Source: Adiantum capillus-veneris
Lineage: Eukaryota; Streptophyta; Polypodiopsida; Polypodiales; Pteridaceae
Direction of reading: 5' to 3'
DNA: 64,000 nucleotides
Assembly: GCA_014529385.2 (NCBI GenBank)
Contig: CM043971.1
Span: 93,659,840-93,723,839, forward strand
In this document: piece after piece, positions 13,094 to 27,196 of the stretch
Numbering within the stretch: position 1 is the stretch's first letter
How the letters are laid out: each line of letters begins with the position of its first letter
The notes under the pieces: generated by a model
What the model saw: only the letters and a program-made list of their open reading frames with translations
What the model was told of the DNA's origin: nothing
Database searches by the model: none
Program-made: the position numbers and the translations under genes

Positions 13094-13788
13094 GCTGATC
13101 TTATCTCTATATGTTTAGCGGCTAGCCATAGCCATAGGTCTGATGCATCCCATGTAAACACAATGTTGTGTTGTGGAGGAGTCTGGAACCTCCTTAAAAG
13201 GTTGGCAAAATATTGATCATCAAACTTACTCTGAACACCCTCACATAAACTGGAGGCATTACCCATCTCCAAGTTTATAACATCTTCCAGTAGACTAGAG
13301 GCATTACCCATCTCTAAGTCTATAACACTACACAATAAAGTCTTGCTCGGTTGCCAAACCTCTGAAGCAATATCCAACTCCAAACCTTCAGTCATATTTA
13401 CCTCTTTGTTATGGTCCTCTAGTGAAACTTCCTTGATGCAAAATTCCTTTAGCTTGCTACACTGTCCTTGGTCCATGCTGGTGCACAGGCTTCTGTTTTC
13501 AAAGCCCTCCCCTTTGCTCAATATGTTGTCCATCTTCTGCAAAGCCTTGCTAGTAGGTCGGTCTTCCTCTTCTCTTGTATCTTTCATGCCCTTTGCATTC
13601 CTCTTACTCTGACGAGGCCTGAACCACACCTTACACCTTCTTACCCTTACTGCCCAATGCTGTCGATTGATTGCTTTGGTGCCTATTTCATCTAGGGTTA
13701 AAGATGTGCTCACATTTGTAACACAATTTTCTTGACTTACTTCCCCCACTTGGGTAGCATCTTTTGATTCTTTAACCTCTTGTCCCAC
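13084..13788 (-). CDS. Unknown ORF of TRG-1, upstream of the membrane ORF
   Basis: A 234-codon open frame, hydrophilic and charged, with no recognised domain. It contains a tandem repeat (INLEMGNASSL twice, from a period of about 45 bp at 13245-13335) and several N-x-S/T sequons (NVS, NRS, NMT, NAS twice). It ends in a Trp-rich stretch (WDASDLWLWLAAKHIE). Its end overlaps the next frame. Together the two could be an ancestral single ORF split by a frameshift. Function unknown. Confidence 0.4.
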   Translation of the reverse strand: MGQEVKESKDATQVGEVSQENCVTNVSTSLTLDEIGTKAINRQHWAVRVRRCKVWFRPRQSKRNAKGMKDTREEEDRPTSKALQKMDNILSKGEGFENRSLCTSMDQGQCSKLKEFCIKEVSLEDHNKEVNMTEGLELDIASEVWQPSKTLLCSVIDLEMGNASSLLEDVINLEMGNASSLCEGVQSKFDDQYFANLLRRFQTPPQHNIVFTWDASDLWLWLAAKHIEIRSAWR

Positions 13789-13967
13789 TGCTTAAGTCCT
13801 TTGAATAAACTTCTCGCTTGATCCTTCTTCTGTTATCTTCATCTTGACCTCTTCTGAAAGACCAATGATACTTGGTGTGCTGGTACCAATTGGTGGTGGG
13901 CGTAGGATGAGTGTAAGTGGTGATTGTGGCAGTGGTTGCATTGGTGACTGGCATTGAACTGGTGGGG

Positions 13968-14890
13968 CTAGCTGTGGTTGCATGGCTGGTGGGGGGATTT
14001 GAACAGGTGAGATTGGTTGCTAGGCGGCAGTGGTCTTGCTCTTGGCGGAGGGATCTGATTCTGTCTCCCCCCTCCATTGAAATTCTGCCTCCTTGGATGT
14101 GGGCAGTAGTACATACCATGGTCGTCTTCCCCGCAATTGTAGCAGTGGTACTCTTGGTTCTGCCTTCGTTGTCCTCTCCCTTGTTGTGGATTCCTGACAA
14201 GTGCATGTCCTTGCTGCACCAGATGCATGGATAAACTCTCTAGTTGAGTGGTGATGCGACTCAGCAGGTCTTGCTGCTTTTTTGATGCCTCTTGCGGTTG
14301 GGCTCTATGACTGGTTGTTGCAGTCACTGGGGTTGGTCGGACCGAGCTTGTTTCCTCTCACTTGTTTACTCTTGCTTGCATGCGCAGCTTCTTTTCTTTA
14401 AGGCGGGCTACTTCTACTGCCAACTCATATGTTGCAGGAAACCTTCCCTTCACCTTCTCTCTAAGCGGCAACCATAGACCAGCAATGAAACGGTCTTTCT
14501 TTAGGAAATTAGGAGCTCCTTTGCCTTCCTCCAGTGAGGCAACCCATCTCTCCCATAAGTCCACAAATTTGGACTCGTAGGTGGCATACTCTAGCATACC
14601 TCCCTGCTTCAATTTCGTCAGTAGCTGCCATAACTTCTGCGAGGTTGTGCCTCCACCAAACCTCTTTACAAAGCAGCCCTTAACACATTCCATGCATTCT
14701 TGGTAGCCTGGGGTAATGCATTATACCACGACTTGGCCTCTACTTTCATCAGTAGAGGAAAAATTTGAAGTCGTGAAGCGTCGTCATCTTTGTTGGAAAC
14801 GACACAAGCAATGTCGAAATCATCCAAAAAGTCGGTGGTGAGATCTTCTCCCTTCTTTCCACTGAACGTGGGGAAAGAAACACTTGCCAT
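13968..14890 (-). pseudogene. TRG-1 gag with CCHC knuckle, broken
   Basis: Starts MASVSFPTFSGKKGEDL and contains a retrotransposon gag capsid domain (AKSWYNALP, LWERWVASLE, FIAGLWLPLREKVKG), a Gln-rich linker, and a CCHC zinc knuckle CYNCGEDDHGMYYC. A frameshift near 14680 and one TGA near 14357 break the frame; otherwise it is continuous. It would form the particle and bind element RNA. The capsid part resembles Ty3/gypsy gag in pattern. Confidence 0.8.
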
Positions 14891-15627
14891 GGTAGTGATT
14901 CAGAAAATTAAAAACTTTTTTTTTTTTAAATGACAGTAGCGGCTCATAGCGGCTTTTACAGAGTTGGGTGGATAGATTAAAACAAGATAAAGAATGGATC
15001 ACAAGGCTAGAATAGAATAAAAATGCTTACATCAAAAGAGTGGTAGTAGTCCAAAAGGGGCAAGATGATGGGACGTGGAGATCTGAGGATTTCATCAAGC
15101 ATCTCGGCTCCGAACAAGAAAAAAATCTTTTGTTGGTAGAATATCTTCCTATCAATATACACGTTTACATGCATGTGTTGCAAGAAACGGAAACGAAATA
15201 CTTCTGGCCTATTGTTATTATCCATGCCGGGTGTAGGGCAAGGATCTTGACCACTAGGGTTGCGTACCTCAGGTGTTGACAAGGTGACACCTTCACCACA
15301 TGATCCTACCTCTTGTAGTAGTCCACACAATCCTCCACATTAGGCTCAAAACAGATTGGGCGAGAAGAGTCTACCTCAATCGGCTTTCCATTCTGCATGC
15401 GGCGATGGCGCTTGGGTGGTCGAACTTCATTTGAACTTTCCAGGCCTAGAGAGAGTGTAGGCCCACTTGCGTCCACCAAATGCTTTAGGCTTTCGGACTT
15501 AGAGTTTGTGGTTGATGTAGTTGACTACTCCTCTCGAAGCATTAGAGAGAAAACACTTGGTGATACAGAAAATTTGATTGTCGTGAGAGTGTCGTAGTTT
15601 CCAAAAGTAAAACTCACCGTTCTTTCT
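14891..15627 (-). other. TRG-1 interior without recognisable coding
   Basis: Separates the first CCHC frame from gag. It has only short frames with no family resemblance; it may be leader or intron-like sequence. Confidence 0.5.
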
Positions 15628-15873
15628 TCACTTCCTCTGTCGGCACTCATTGACAGAATGCGTTGGTTGACAGCATTGATGGCACTTCATAGGCCTCCCA
15701 CCTGATGCCCTAAATTTGTGGTTAGAACGAGCAACACGAGATGGAGAATTTACCTCTTGAATACTGACGACACTGCAGCCTGGGAGTAGTACTTCAATGA
15801 AGGCGGCTAGTTCCTCCTTAGTCTCCTCTTCTTCCGTCCTCCAATTAGAAAATTCCTTTAGCCATTCGTCCAT
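15628..15873 (-). CDS. Small CCHC zinc-knuckle ORF (TRG-1)
   Basis: An 81-codon frame that opens about 55 bases after the primer-site candidate. It has an acidic N-terminal half (TEEEETKEELAAF) and a C-terminal CCHC knuckle CHQCCQPTHSVNEC with CX2CX4HX4C spacing. Finding a second nucleocapsid-like knuckle upstream of the main gag is unusual. It could be an upstream gag exon or a duplicated gag end. The start is the first Met in frame. Confidence 0.5.
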   Translation of the reverse strand: MDEWLKEFSNWRTEEEETKEELAAFIEVLLPGCSVVSIQEVNSPSRVARSNHKFRASGGRPMKCHQCCQPTHSVNECRQRK

Positions 15874-15929
15874 GATTGATGGCGTGCGTCACTTTCAGCA
15901 TTGTAAACTGAAGGGTTCTTAGAAGCCCT

Positions 15930-15946
15930 CCTCAGTGGGGGCACCA
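15930..15946 (-). other. TRG-1 primer-binding site candidate
   Basis: On the minus strand, TGGTGCCCCCACTGAGG begins two bases inside the right LTR. It has the TGG start expected for pairing with a tRNA CCA end. It is not the initiator-Met site used by the other elements here; I cannot assign the tRNA. Confidence 0.55.
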
Positions 15947-15948
15947 AA

Positions 15949-19013
<3,065 letters not shown>

Positions 19014-19500
19014 GTACTAAACTGCCAAGAGTGCCAAGTTAATAAGGCAGAGGGCCTCAAGGTAGGTGGCCTTTTACATCCTTTAGAGATTCCACAAGGT
19101 AAGTGGGAGAGTATCTCTATGGATTTTGTAGTAGGACTACCTACTACAAATCGTGGCCATGATGCCATTTGGGTAATTGTAGACCGTCTCACAAAGATGG
19201 GTCGATTCATTCCCACTAAGACTACGGTTAAGACACCGGAATTAGCACGGCTATTTGTAGAGCATATATATAGACTCTATGGTCTTCCAGCTAGTATCAT
19301 TAGTGACAGAGATCGAAAGTTCGATAATCACTCCTGGAGAGCTATGGTTCAAAAGTTGGAAACTAAACTTAATCTAAGTACGACTTATCATCCAGATATG
19401 GATGGTCAAACAGAAAGAGTTAATCAAGTGCTAGAGGATATGCTACGAGCATACGTTAGCAAGAAGCAAACCAATTGGGAAGACTACTTACCTATATTGG
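19014..19500 (+). pseudogene. Integrase core (Gyp-A right arm, resumed)
   Basis: Continues the zinc-binding module (LNCQECQVNK) and gives the full DDE core: SMDFVVGLPTTNRGHD, SIISDRDRKF and DMDGQTERVN. The codons agree closely with 2300-1850 of the left arm. It stops at LPILE, where sequence changes abruptly to module B, so the GPY/F region and chromodomain are missing from this arm. The first four bases are the right GTAC duplication. Confidence 0.9.
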
Positions 19501-19612
19501 AAAGGGTGGTGGTAATGCGTGTGCTAGTCTCCACCCAACCGTGCTATCTTATAGCCTCCCCCTAGCGTACACACTGTCCAGCCGTGCCGGTGGCCTTGTC
19601 CATAGGACCCAT

Positions 19613-19613
<1 letters not shown>
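19501..19613 (+). repeat. Module B copy, direct repeat of 1018-1131
   Basis: GGTGGTAATGCGTGTGCTAG... matches the left copy with few changes and in the same orientation, although the gypsy arms between them are inverted. It abuts the truncated integrase at a shared GAAAGGG. Confidence 0.85.

Positions 19614-19680
<67 letters not shown>
19614..19680. repeat. (CT)n microsatellite
   Basis: About 33 CT units between module B and module A. Confidence 0.95.
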
Positions 19681-19683
<3 letters not shown>

Positions 19684-19805
19684 CCACCCCAATAGAAGGA
19701 GAGCACTCCTAAGTTTTTTGAACAAAGGCTAAACCTCATGAAAGATTATATTTATGAGAAGCTCCCAAGCTTGGTTTTAAAGAATGCTTTGCAACATCTT
19801 ACATA
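19681..19805 (+). repeat. Module A copy, direct repeat of 795-915
   Basis: TACCCACCCCAATAGAAGG... through CATCTTACATAT, differing from the left copy at a handful of bases. Confidence 0.85.
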
Positions 19806-19948
19806 TATTCATGTTTGTTAAAATCTATCAAGAGTTTGTGTCATGCATCATTTTTAGAAATACAATAGACTATACATGCAAAAAGAGAGTATTGATAGTG
19901 TTCTAATTGGAACATAAGACAGCCCTTTGAGAATACATGCCATGTTTC

Positions 19949-19981
19949 CTTGCCCGCAGCAATGCGTGGGTCACATACTAG
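19949..19981 (+). mobile_element. Possible Helitron 3' terminus
   Basis: TGCCCGCAGCAATGCGTGGG can form an imperfect hairpin and is followed eight bases later by CTAG, then T. Plant Helitrons end in a short GC-rich hairpin followed by CTRR at an A/T target. No matching 5' end (TC start) or Rep/helicase was found, so this is a terminus candidate only. Confidence 0.35.
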
Positions 19982-21013
19982 TTACTCTAGATAGATATGT
20001 TGTTGTGAGTCACAAATAGATTGTTTACAAATAGTAGATTAAAGTAAAGAGAAGTGAAAAAATTAACTTGGATTACTTGAGAAGATGTTCTCGTCCATTA
20101 AGTGTGCAAAGCAGAGAATATTGTTTGAAATCCATGTGAGTAGTTAAACCTCATGCGATGAGAAAATGAAGACCATATATAGTGCACATCGTACAAAAGT
20201 ATGGTGGAGAGTTGGCATTCTGCTTCCACAAAAATTTTAAGGAACGAAAGTCGTGCCCCTTAATTTAATTGTATGGTCCATGCAAATGCATAGACATGGA
20301 GATTTGGATGCAGATAACGAATCTCTAGGACTTGTTGACACAAAGTTTTTCACATTAGCTTGTAGACGCTCTCATTGTCTATGTGCTCTCGTTCTTGTGG
20401 ACTACTAAAACTAGCTCATTTTTTAGCTTGTTTATGGGAAGACTTTGTCTTTGCTCCAGTATTGATAGCTTTGACCACTAGTTGAATGTGGTTGCATTGC
20501 CAAATGCATGCTTCTTCCATGGCACAATTGCATGCTTCTTCCACTCTCATGTGTCATACATAGAGAGTTCTATACCACAAAGGTCCTAAGAGAGATGCCA
20601 CTCTGCTATTTCTAGAATGGGATCTTCTTGAGGATGATTCAGAGCCTTTAGGATGGAATCAAACATGGTCCTTTACTGCTGCTACTCTCCCAACACTCTT
20701 CCCCATTTGGCTAAAGCATATCGTTTCATTGTAGCTCTCTGAAGTGGACCATTTTCATTTCTCGTGATTTTCACACGTGACACATCAATAGAGTACCTTT
20801 TTTGCCCTTAAGAACATTGGTTCATCCTCATTGAGCTCAAATTTCAAGCTCCTCTTCAATGTCTTTATATTGATAGAAAAGTCATGATCCATCAACATGA
20901 TAATTGAGATAATTTCTCACATCCAAGATCCTTGACGCTACCTCTATGATGATAATCCTAGAAAGCCCTTTTGACCTGCTGAAGGTTGGTTCATACAAAA
21001 GGGATTAAATTCC
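19982..21013. other. Unassigned, gene-poor
   Basis: No frame of useful length. Minus-strand translation of about 20200-20900 gives lysine-rich text interrupted by several stops that I cannot assign; it may be more of the LINE that follows. Confidence 0.4.
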
Positions 21014-21548
21014 TCATCCAAAGAGCTTTTTCAGTGGTAGAAGATCTGGCCCTTTCTTTTGGTCCACATCCCCAATGGAAAGGGTAGTTGTATTCTCAAT
21101 CATGGATACAATCTTAACCCATACATCTTGGTCTCTCTTGCAGAATTTTTTGCAAGAGCTTCGATTTGTTAAATTTTGAATTTTTATTGTGTTGTAGAAT
21201 AGTTCACTTGCCATTTGATGTTCAACTTAGTGTAGAGGGAAGGAGAGGTTGGACTAGGATTTCCAAGTGGGTTACTTTTCTTGAATCCTTCCTCCCAAGT
21301 GAATACGGAATACCTTTGGGGCTCCTAAAGATGGATAACCCAATGAAGATCAGTCGAAAGTACATTCAATCTATTGAGAATTAGATCCATTTCCCAAGGG
21401 GAAAGTTCAAATTTCATCACTATTTCTCATGGGGTGAGAAATTTTACATCAAACCAATTCCACATATCTCTACATGTATACCTGAATGTCTTCTTTTATC
21501 GATTTAGAGATGATATGATGTTGTCCTTTCGGGGAGGGGGGACGTAGC

Positions 21549-21651
21549 TCAATGGCCACCATATAGAGTCCATGCTATCCAATTGTACCAATCTTCCCCT
21601 CAATGGCCACCATATAGAGTCCATGTTATCCAGTTGTACCAATCGTTCCCC
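21549..21651. repeat. 51-bp tandem duplication
   Basis: TCAATGGCCACCATATAGAG... is repeated once with period 51 and a few changes. It lies within the LINE remnant. Confidence 0.85.
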
Positions 21652-22930
21652 TCAACATTGAGCCTAATTTTTCTTTATAAATTCATCTATGCTTTGAACA
21701 ATGACTTGAAGAGATCTAATCCCTGAAGGTACATTCAACTTGGCCAAACAAGATTGTGCGGACAGGAACACCAACTTTTAAACCTTTGACCTGACATTTG
21801 GGAAGATGCCTTAGCAACATGCTAGCCCTTCTTCATTGGGCACTACAAGGACCCTCACAATGAGCTTCACTACCGGTTTGTCAGCCTTGTTAGCTTTGTT
21901 GATTACCCCAAGTCCTCCCTTTTTTTGGGGGAGAGTGATTATTTTCCACTTCACCTTTGATGATTTCTTACTATTAATGTCTCCTTCCCATAAAAATTCC
22001 TTACATACGCTAGTTATCAGGAGGTCTCCAACATGAGAGAAAAAACACAACATAAGAATCTAGATAATGGTTCATAACTAAGATCCTTCCAGCTAGGGAG
22101 GCTTGCAAGCCCATCCATCTCTCTAGTTTGGAGGTGAACTATTGGACAATCCACTCCCATTTCTATTGTAAGGTGATTTTGAAGCCAATAGGGATACCTA
22201 CAAGTCTGAATATTGAACCCTTTTCAATTTCTTTGCAACCTTGTTCTAGAAGCCAATCATGTGGAAAGTTACGAGCTCTCTTAATTCCTATATTAGCGTG
22301 CTTGATTTTGGATCCAAATGCACAACAAAAGGTGTCCAGAACTCAGAGTTGGAATCGAGTCATTGGCCACTATTGCATTTGTATTATCTACAAAATGAGA
22401 ATAAAATTATTGTTTACTTGAAGGGAATTGGATTTGTCTAATGTGGCCTTTCTTTATCTTGAGTTTAATCAGGCAACTGAGGACATCTGCAACTATAGCA
22501 AATAGCAAAAGGGCAAGAGGGCAGCCTTTCCTAATAGATTTTTCAAGATTAAAAGGGTTCGACAATTCTCCATTGATGCAGACTTTGGCTTTGGAATTTC
22601 CAAATAAAACTTTAACAAAAAACATCATCTCGAAAACCTAGATGTTGCAGAGAGAGGACCATAAATTCCCACTCTGACTTATCATACACTTTGTTAAAAT
22701 CCACCTTAATAAGATGGAATCTTGCAAGGATTCATAGGCATAATCAATGCCTTCCCACATAGCTATTACTACCTCCAAAATTCTCCTCCCTTTGATCAAG
22801 CCTTTTTGCTTAGTGTTTAGCCATTGAGAGAGAATGTGTGTGGCCCTTAGGGCAGTGGCTTTGGAAAATACCTTATAGGCTGATTTGAGCATGGTAAGAT
22901 AATGCCAGTTGGAGATATTGTCCTTGGGCC

Positions 22931-22935
22931 CCTTC
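22931..22935. other. Target-site duplication of Cop-1 (left copy)
   Basis: CCTTC here and at 28486-28490, directly abutting both LTRs. Confidence 0.9.
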
Positions 22936-23127
22936 TGAAGGAGTACGAGCGGAACTGTGATGCGAGAGAGAGTGCGAGAAGAAGAGCACGACGATATGGT
23001 GAACTCGCTCTACTGAAATGTGTAGAGCATAGTGAGTTCTTATTAGGTTTTAACAAAAGAATATGTGTACATACTTGGCGGCCCGCCCACTTACCTGGGC
23101 GACCACATTGGGCTTTATACCCCAACA
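22936..23127 (-). repeat. Cop-1 LTR (3')
   Basis: Minus-strand TGTTGGGGTATAAAGCC...CTCCTTCA. It is preceded on the minus strand by the purine tract TTTAAGTGGGAGGT (23128-23141). A TATAAA word lies near the LTR start. Confidence 0.93.
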
Positions 23128-23216
23128 ACCTCCCACTTAAAGTCCAATGTGGTACTTTAAGTGTGAGAGAAGCTACTATACAAGCTAATATACAAGAGAT
23201 GTAGAGAAGTGATGTA

Positions 23217-23780
23217 CTACCCTACACCTAACTGCTTGCGAAAATGCGCAAAGCTCTCTGAGGGAAGTCCTTTTGTAAGTAGATCAGCAGGATTTTCTGT
23301 GGTGTGAACTTTGACAAGCTGAAGTTGCTTATCCTCGAGCATTTCCCTGATGAAATGATACTTCACATCCACATGCTTTGTCTTTGAGTGATAAACTGGA
23401 TTGCGAGCCAATTGTATAGCACTTTGACTATCACAATATAACACAGGCATCTCTTCTTTGATTCCCAAATCTGTTACTAGTCGATTAAGCCAAATTGATT
23501 CTTTGCATGCCTCTGATGCAGCAACATATTCAGCCTCTATAGTAGACTGAGTAACACAATCTTGTAATCTAGAACGCCATGATACTGCTCCACCAGCCAA
23601 TGTAAAGACATACCCTGACGTAGACCTTCGGTTGTCTAAGTCACCTGCATAATCTGAGTCTGTAAAACCCTTTACACTTAGCTCCTGACTCCCATAGCAT
23701 AAACGCATACTCTTTGTAGCTTTCAGGTATCTCAATATTCCTTTCACTGCCTCCCAATGTTTCTTGCCTGGGTTTGACAT
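23217..23780 (-). pseudogene. Cop-1 RNase H and RT tail
   Basis: Begins MSNPGKKHWEAVKGILRYLK, the end of the copia RT, and continues into RNase H with SDYAGDLDNRRSTSGYVF, SRLQDCVTQSTIEAEYVA and the C-terminal LLTKGLP block. It is in frame with 24152-23784 and separated by a single TGA where related elements have R, consistent with CGA to TGA. Confidence 0.93.
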
Positions 23781-23783
23781 GTA

Positions 23784-24331
23784 TCAACTTACTACTCCCA
23801 CTGCAAATGCAATGTCTGGGCGAGTAGCAATCATTGCATACATTAAACTACCCACTACAGACGCATATGGAATCTTATCCATTTCATCCTGTTCTTCCTC
23901 AGACACAAGATAATCTTGTTTGCTAAGTTTCACATATGGTGGCAATGGAACACTCAATGCCTTTCCCTTCTCCATATTGAAACGTTGCAAAACCTTGTCA
24001 ATATACTCTGTTTGAGATAACCAAATCAACTTCTTTGATCTGTCTCTCTCAATGCGCATACCAAGTATATGACTTGCCTCACCCATGTCTTTCATGTCAA
24101 ACGATTTGGCATCTTTGACTTCAAAGCTGAAATTTCTTCCAAGTGCTTGCAAGCAATCAACATGTCATCCACATACAAAATAAGGATCAACCAACTACCA
24201 TCCTTAGCCTTCTTTGTATATAGACAGTGATCGAACTCACTACGTTTGTAGCCTTGAGAAAGCATAAACTTGTGGAATTTATGGTACCATGCCCTCGGTG
24301 ATTGTTTTAAGCCATAAAGACTCTTTAACAA
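23784..24331 (-). pseudogene. Cop-1 reverse transcriptase, catalytic half
   Basis: Two frames. The first, 24331-24092, holds LYGLKQSPRAWY and the catalytic LYVDDMLIA. The second, 24152-23784, holds the DMKDMGEASHILGMRI and IPYASVVGSLMYAM blocks. They are in different registers, placing a frameshift around 24110-24150. The active-site aspartates are intact. The first frame has no real Met start because it begins after a stop near 24374. Confidence 0.9.
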
Positions 24332-24418
24332 CTGGCATACCCAATCTTCCTTGCCTTTCTCAACAAACCCTTCTGGCTACTGCATGTAAATTTCCACATC
24401 TAAATCACCATCCAAGAA

Positions 24419-25864
24419 CTATGTCTTGACATCCATTTGGTGCAACACCAAATCTAATATGGCAACCAATGCAAGAAAGCATCTCAATGTAGTCATTTTG
24501 ACCACCGGAGAGAAGACTTCATCAAAGTCAATGCCTTGTTCTTGCTTAAAGCCCTTGGCAACAAGCCTTGCTTTGTACTTTGGCTGACTATCATGAGCGG
24601 TGATCTTATACCTGTAAACCCATTTACAGGGTAGAGCCTTTTTGCCCCGTGGTAATTTAACTAGCTTCCATGTCTGCTTTTTATGCAGATCTGTCATCTC
24701 TGACTGCATGTCCAATTGCCAATTCCCGGAGTCCTTCATTTGCACTGCTTCCTTGTAACATGAAGGCTCATTGCAATCAGTCAACTGGACATAGTTCATA
24801 GATGGAACAAACCTATCAGGAGGTCGTGTGACACGTCCAGATCTACGCACAATAGGTGGCTCAGGCTCAACCACAACCTGTGGTTCCAATCTATCGTGTC
24901 CTTGCTCCTCTTGAGCCCTGACATTTTGTCTTGCACGTGCAGGTCCATCTTCTTGCAAGACAACTCTTCTAATCTCCTCAACTTTCTCTGGTTTAGAATG
25001 ATATTTGGCTTCATTAAAGTGAACATCATTGCTGCGGATAACCTTTCTGGATTCGGGATCCCAAAGTCTGTACCCCATCTCACCAGAATTACCACAGCCT
25101 AGAAAGATGCACTTTCTACTCTTTGGCTCAATTTTGTTCCTAAATTCCTTTGCAACGTGAGTATATGACTCACAGCCAAAGACTCTGAGATGCTTGTATG
25201 AGGGCACCTTCCCTGACCATACCATCTCTGCCACTAAATCCTTCTGCAAAACCTTGCTAGGAGATCTATTTATAAGATGAACAGTTGTTGATACAGCTTC
25301 AACCCAAAACCCATTTGGCAGCTGTGCATTAGACAACATACTTCTGACCTTCTCTTGCATGGTCCTATTCATCCTCTCAGCAACACCATTTTGAGGAGGA
25401 TTGTAAGGAGCAATAAGTTCACGTTTTATACCTTTTGACTCACAAAAGTCCTGAAAGGCCTTTGAAACGTACTCTCCACCATTGTCAGTGCGTAAGCATT
25501 TAAGCTTCTTGCCACTCTGATTCTCCACAAGTGTCACAAACGTTTTGAAAACACTAAACGCTTCATTCTTGTGCTTGAGAAAGTAAACCCATACTTTCCT
25601 TGAGTAATCATCTATAAATGTCATAAAGTAAGAAGCTCCCCCTAGAGATAGGTTAGGCATAGGTCCACACAAATCACTATGAACAAGTGCCAACTGTGTA
25701 TCTCTTCTACTGCTTCTATGCTTATGTGGCTGCTGTGTTTGCTTACCATACAGACAATGTTCACAGAATTCAAAATCATTAAATGAAAAGCCAGGCAAAT
25801 AACCAGAACGAGACAAGATTTCCATTCCCTTCTTGGACATATGTCCTAATCGGCTATGCCACAA
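24419..25864 (-). pseudogene. Cop-1 integrase and RT N-terminal half
   Basis: Opens with the GAG-pre-integrase zinc module (WHSRLGHMSKKGMEIL...CEHCLYGKQ). The integrase core follows with D in LVHSDLCGPMP, D in CLRTDNGGEY and E in GVAERMNRT, then a long linker and the RT start (KWVYRYKITAHDSQPKYKAR). It is in the same frame as gag-protease; the TGA at 25913 is the only break between them. It ends at a TAG inside the RT DVKTAFL-type motif. Confidence 0.93.
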
Positions 25865-25912
25865 AGAAACGTTCGGCTGCTCGGTTACATTGATTACATT
25901 TTTAGAGACATT

Positions 25913-27196
25913 TCATACATAAATCATGTAAAGTCCTCCAGACTTTACTCCATGTGCTACTGTCATAGAACCCTGGGATATCTTCCACATGTTCTGTCCA
26001 AAAGTGGTGACGTAGCCAGCATCATCAAGTAAACCTGTGCTCATCAAGCTCTTTGTAATTGCGGGAACATGTCTCACATTCTTCAGCGTGAAAGAAGAGC
26101 CATTCTGAAACTTCAATTGAACATCTCCAACACCTAAGATCTCACATGTCTGCCCATTGCCTAGACGAACATGATCTTTAGTGGTCACATAAGAGGTAAA
26201 CCACTCCTTGTTTGGAGACACATGAAGTGATGCCCCTGAGTCTATAATCCAGTCACTCAGTGCATTTCCATCAGATGTTGTAAGAAGAGATGAGTCCATT
26301 GTATTCTTCAAGAAGTAGATGTCTCCTGACACTAGACTGTCATCCTCTACAACAGTGTTTGTCACATTTATTTCTTGAATCTTCACTGAGGACTTGTTCT
26401 TCTCACCATGGTCTTCAGCTTTCTCTTTGCCTTTTTCTGCTTTCCATTCTCTGCAGTCTCTTTTCATGTGACCCTTCGTGCCACAATGGTAGCATTCTAT
26501 GTCACTCTTGCCTTTAGCGCTGCGGGACTTGCTATGAGACTGATTCCTCTTTCCGCCTTTGTACTTTTCTTTGGTCCTTCCCCTGACAACTAAGGTTGTT
26601 CCTTTGCCTTTGTCCATTGTCTTTCTGTTGGTTTCTTCAGTAAGCAGACTTCCTTCTACACCTGCTAGGTTCAAACCATCTAGAGGTGCAGAATTACTCA
26701 AAGCTGTGCGAAAAGTGTCCCAACTTTCCGGCAATGTGATCAACAGGAACATAGCTCTAACAGGTTCATCAAACTTGACACCTTGAGTTGACAACTGACT
26801 GTAGATGGTGTTGAATTCATTTAGATGATTGGACATAGGTGTCCCTTCTTTCATCTTCAAGTCAACAAGCTTCTTAAGCCAGTATACCTGTGAAGCTGCA
26901 CTCTGCTTCTCATAAAGATCACTCAACTTTATCCATGCTTGATAAGCCGACATCTCGTCTGCTACATTGAAGTAAACGCTTTCTACCAAAGTCAGCATAA
27001 TGGTAGAAAGTGCTAATTCATCCATTTCGCTCCATTCATCTTCGTCCATATCTTCTGGTTTTATCCCCTTGAGCTTTATAGGTTTTATCTGCTTCTTTTG
27101 TACCAACACGTGCCAAATCTGCTTCTTCCACAATGGGAAATTGGTTCCATCCAGCTTCTTGATATTGTAAAGAGCAGTGTCCTGTGATCCAACCAT
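25913..27196 (-). CDS. Cop-1 gag-protease
   Basis: 427 codons from MVGSQDTALY. A copia-type gag (UBN2-like, residues about 15-185) is followed by a basic stretch, a CCHC knuckle (C235, C238, H243, C248) and an aspartic protease starting DWIIDSGASLHVS (active D319-S-G). The start is the first Met after the leader and is about 1.1 kb from the primer site, an unusually long leader. The frame ends in a TGA after the protease; the rest of the polyprotein continues in the same register. Confidence 0.9.
   Translation of the reverse strand: MVGSQDTALYNIKKLDGTNFPLWKKQIWHVLVQKKQIKPIKLKGIKPEDMDEDEWSEMDELALSTIMLTLVESVYFNVADEMSAYQAWIKLSDLYEKQSAASQVYWLKKLVDLKMKEGTPMSNHLNEFNTIYSQLSTQGVKFDEPVRAMFLLITLPESWDTFRTALSNSAPLDGLNLAGVEGSLLTEETNRKTMDKGKGTTLVVRGRTKEKYKGGKRNQSHSKSRSAKGKSDIECYHCGTKGHMKRDCREWKAEKGKEKAEDHGEKNKSSVKIQEINVTNTVVEDDSLVSGDIYFLKNTMDSSLLTTSDGNALSDWIIDSGASLHVSPNKEWFTSYVTTKDHVRLGNGQTCEILGVGDVQLKFQNGSSFTLKNVRHVPAITKSLMSTGLLDDAGYVTTFGQNMWKISQGSMTVAHGVKSGGLYMIYV

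Larger units (their letters stand above)
21014..22935 (-). mobile_element. L1-type LINE remnant, 3' part
   Basis: Read right to left it shows RT blocks of plant L1 elements: YKVFSKATALRATHILSQWL and KGRRILEVV (22890-22640), GNSKAKVCINGELS with SIRKGCPLALLLFAI (22628-22407), and the downstream FLWEGD...KVKWKIITLPQKKGGLGV (22053-21811). The catalytic block that should read FADD is HFVDNT near 22350, and frames are broken throughout. It continues on the far side of Cop-1 at 28491 in the same frame. Confidence 0.82.
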
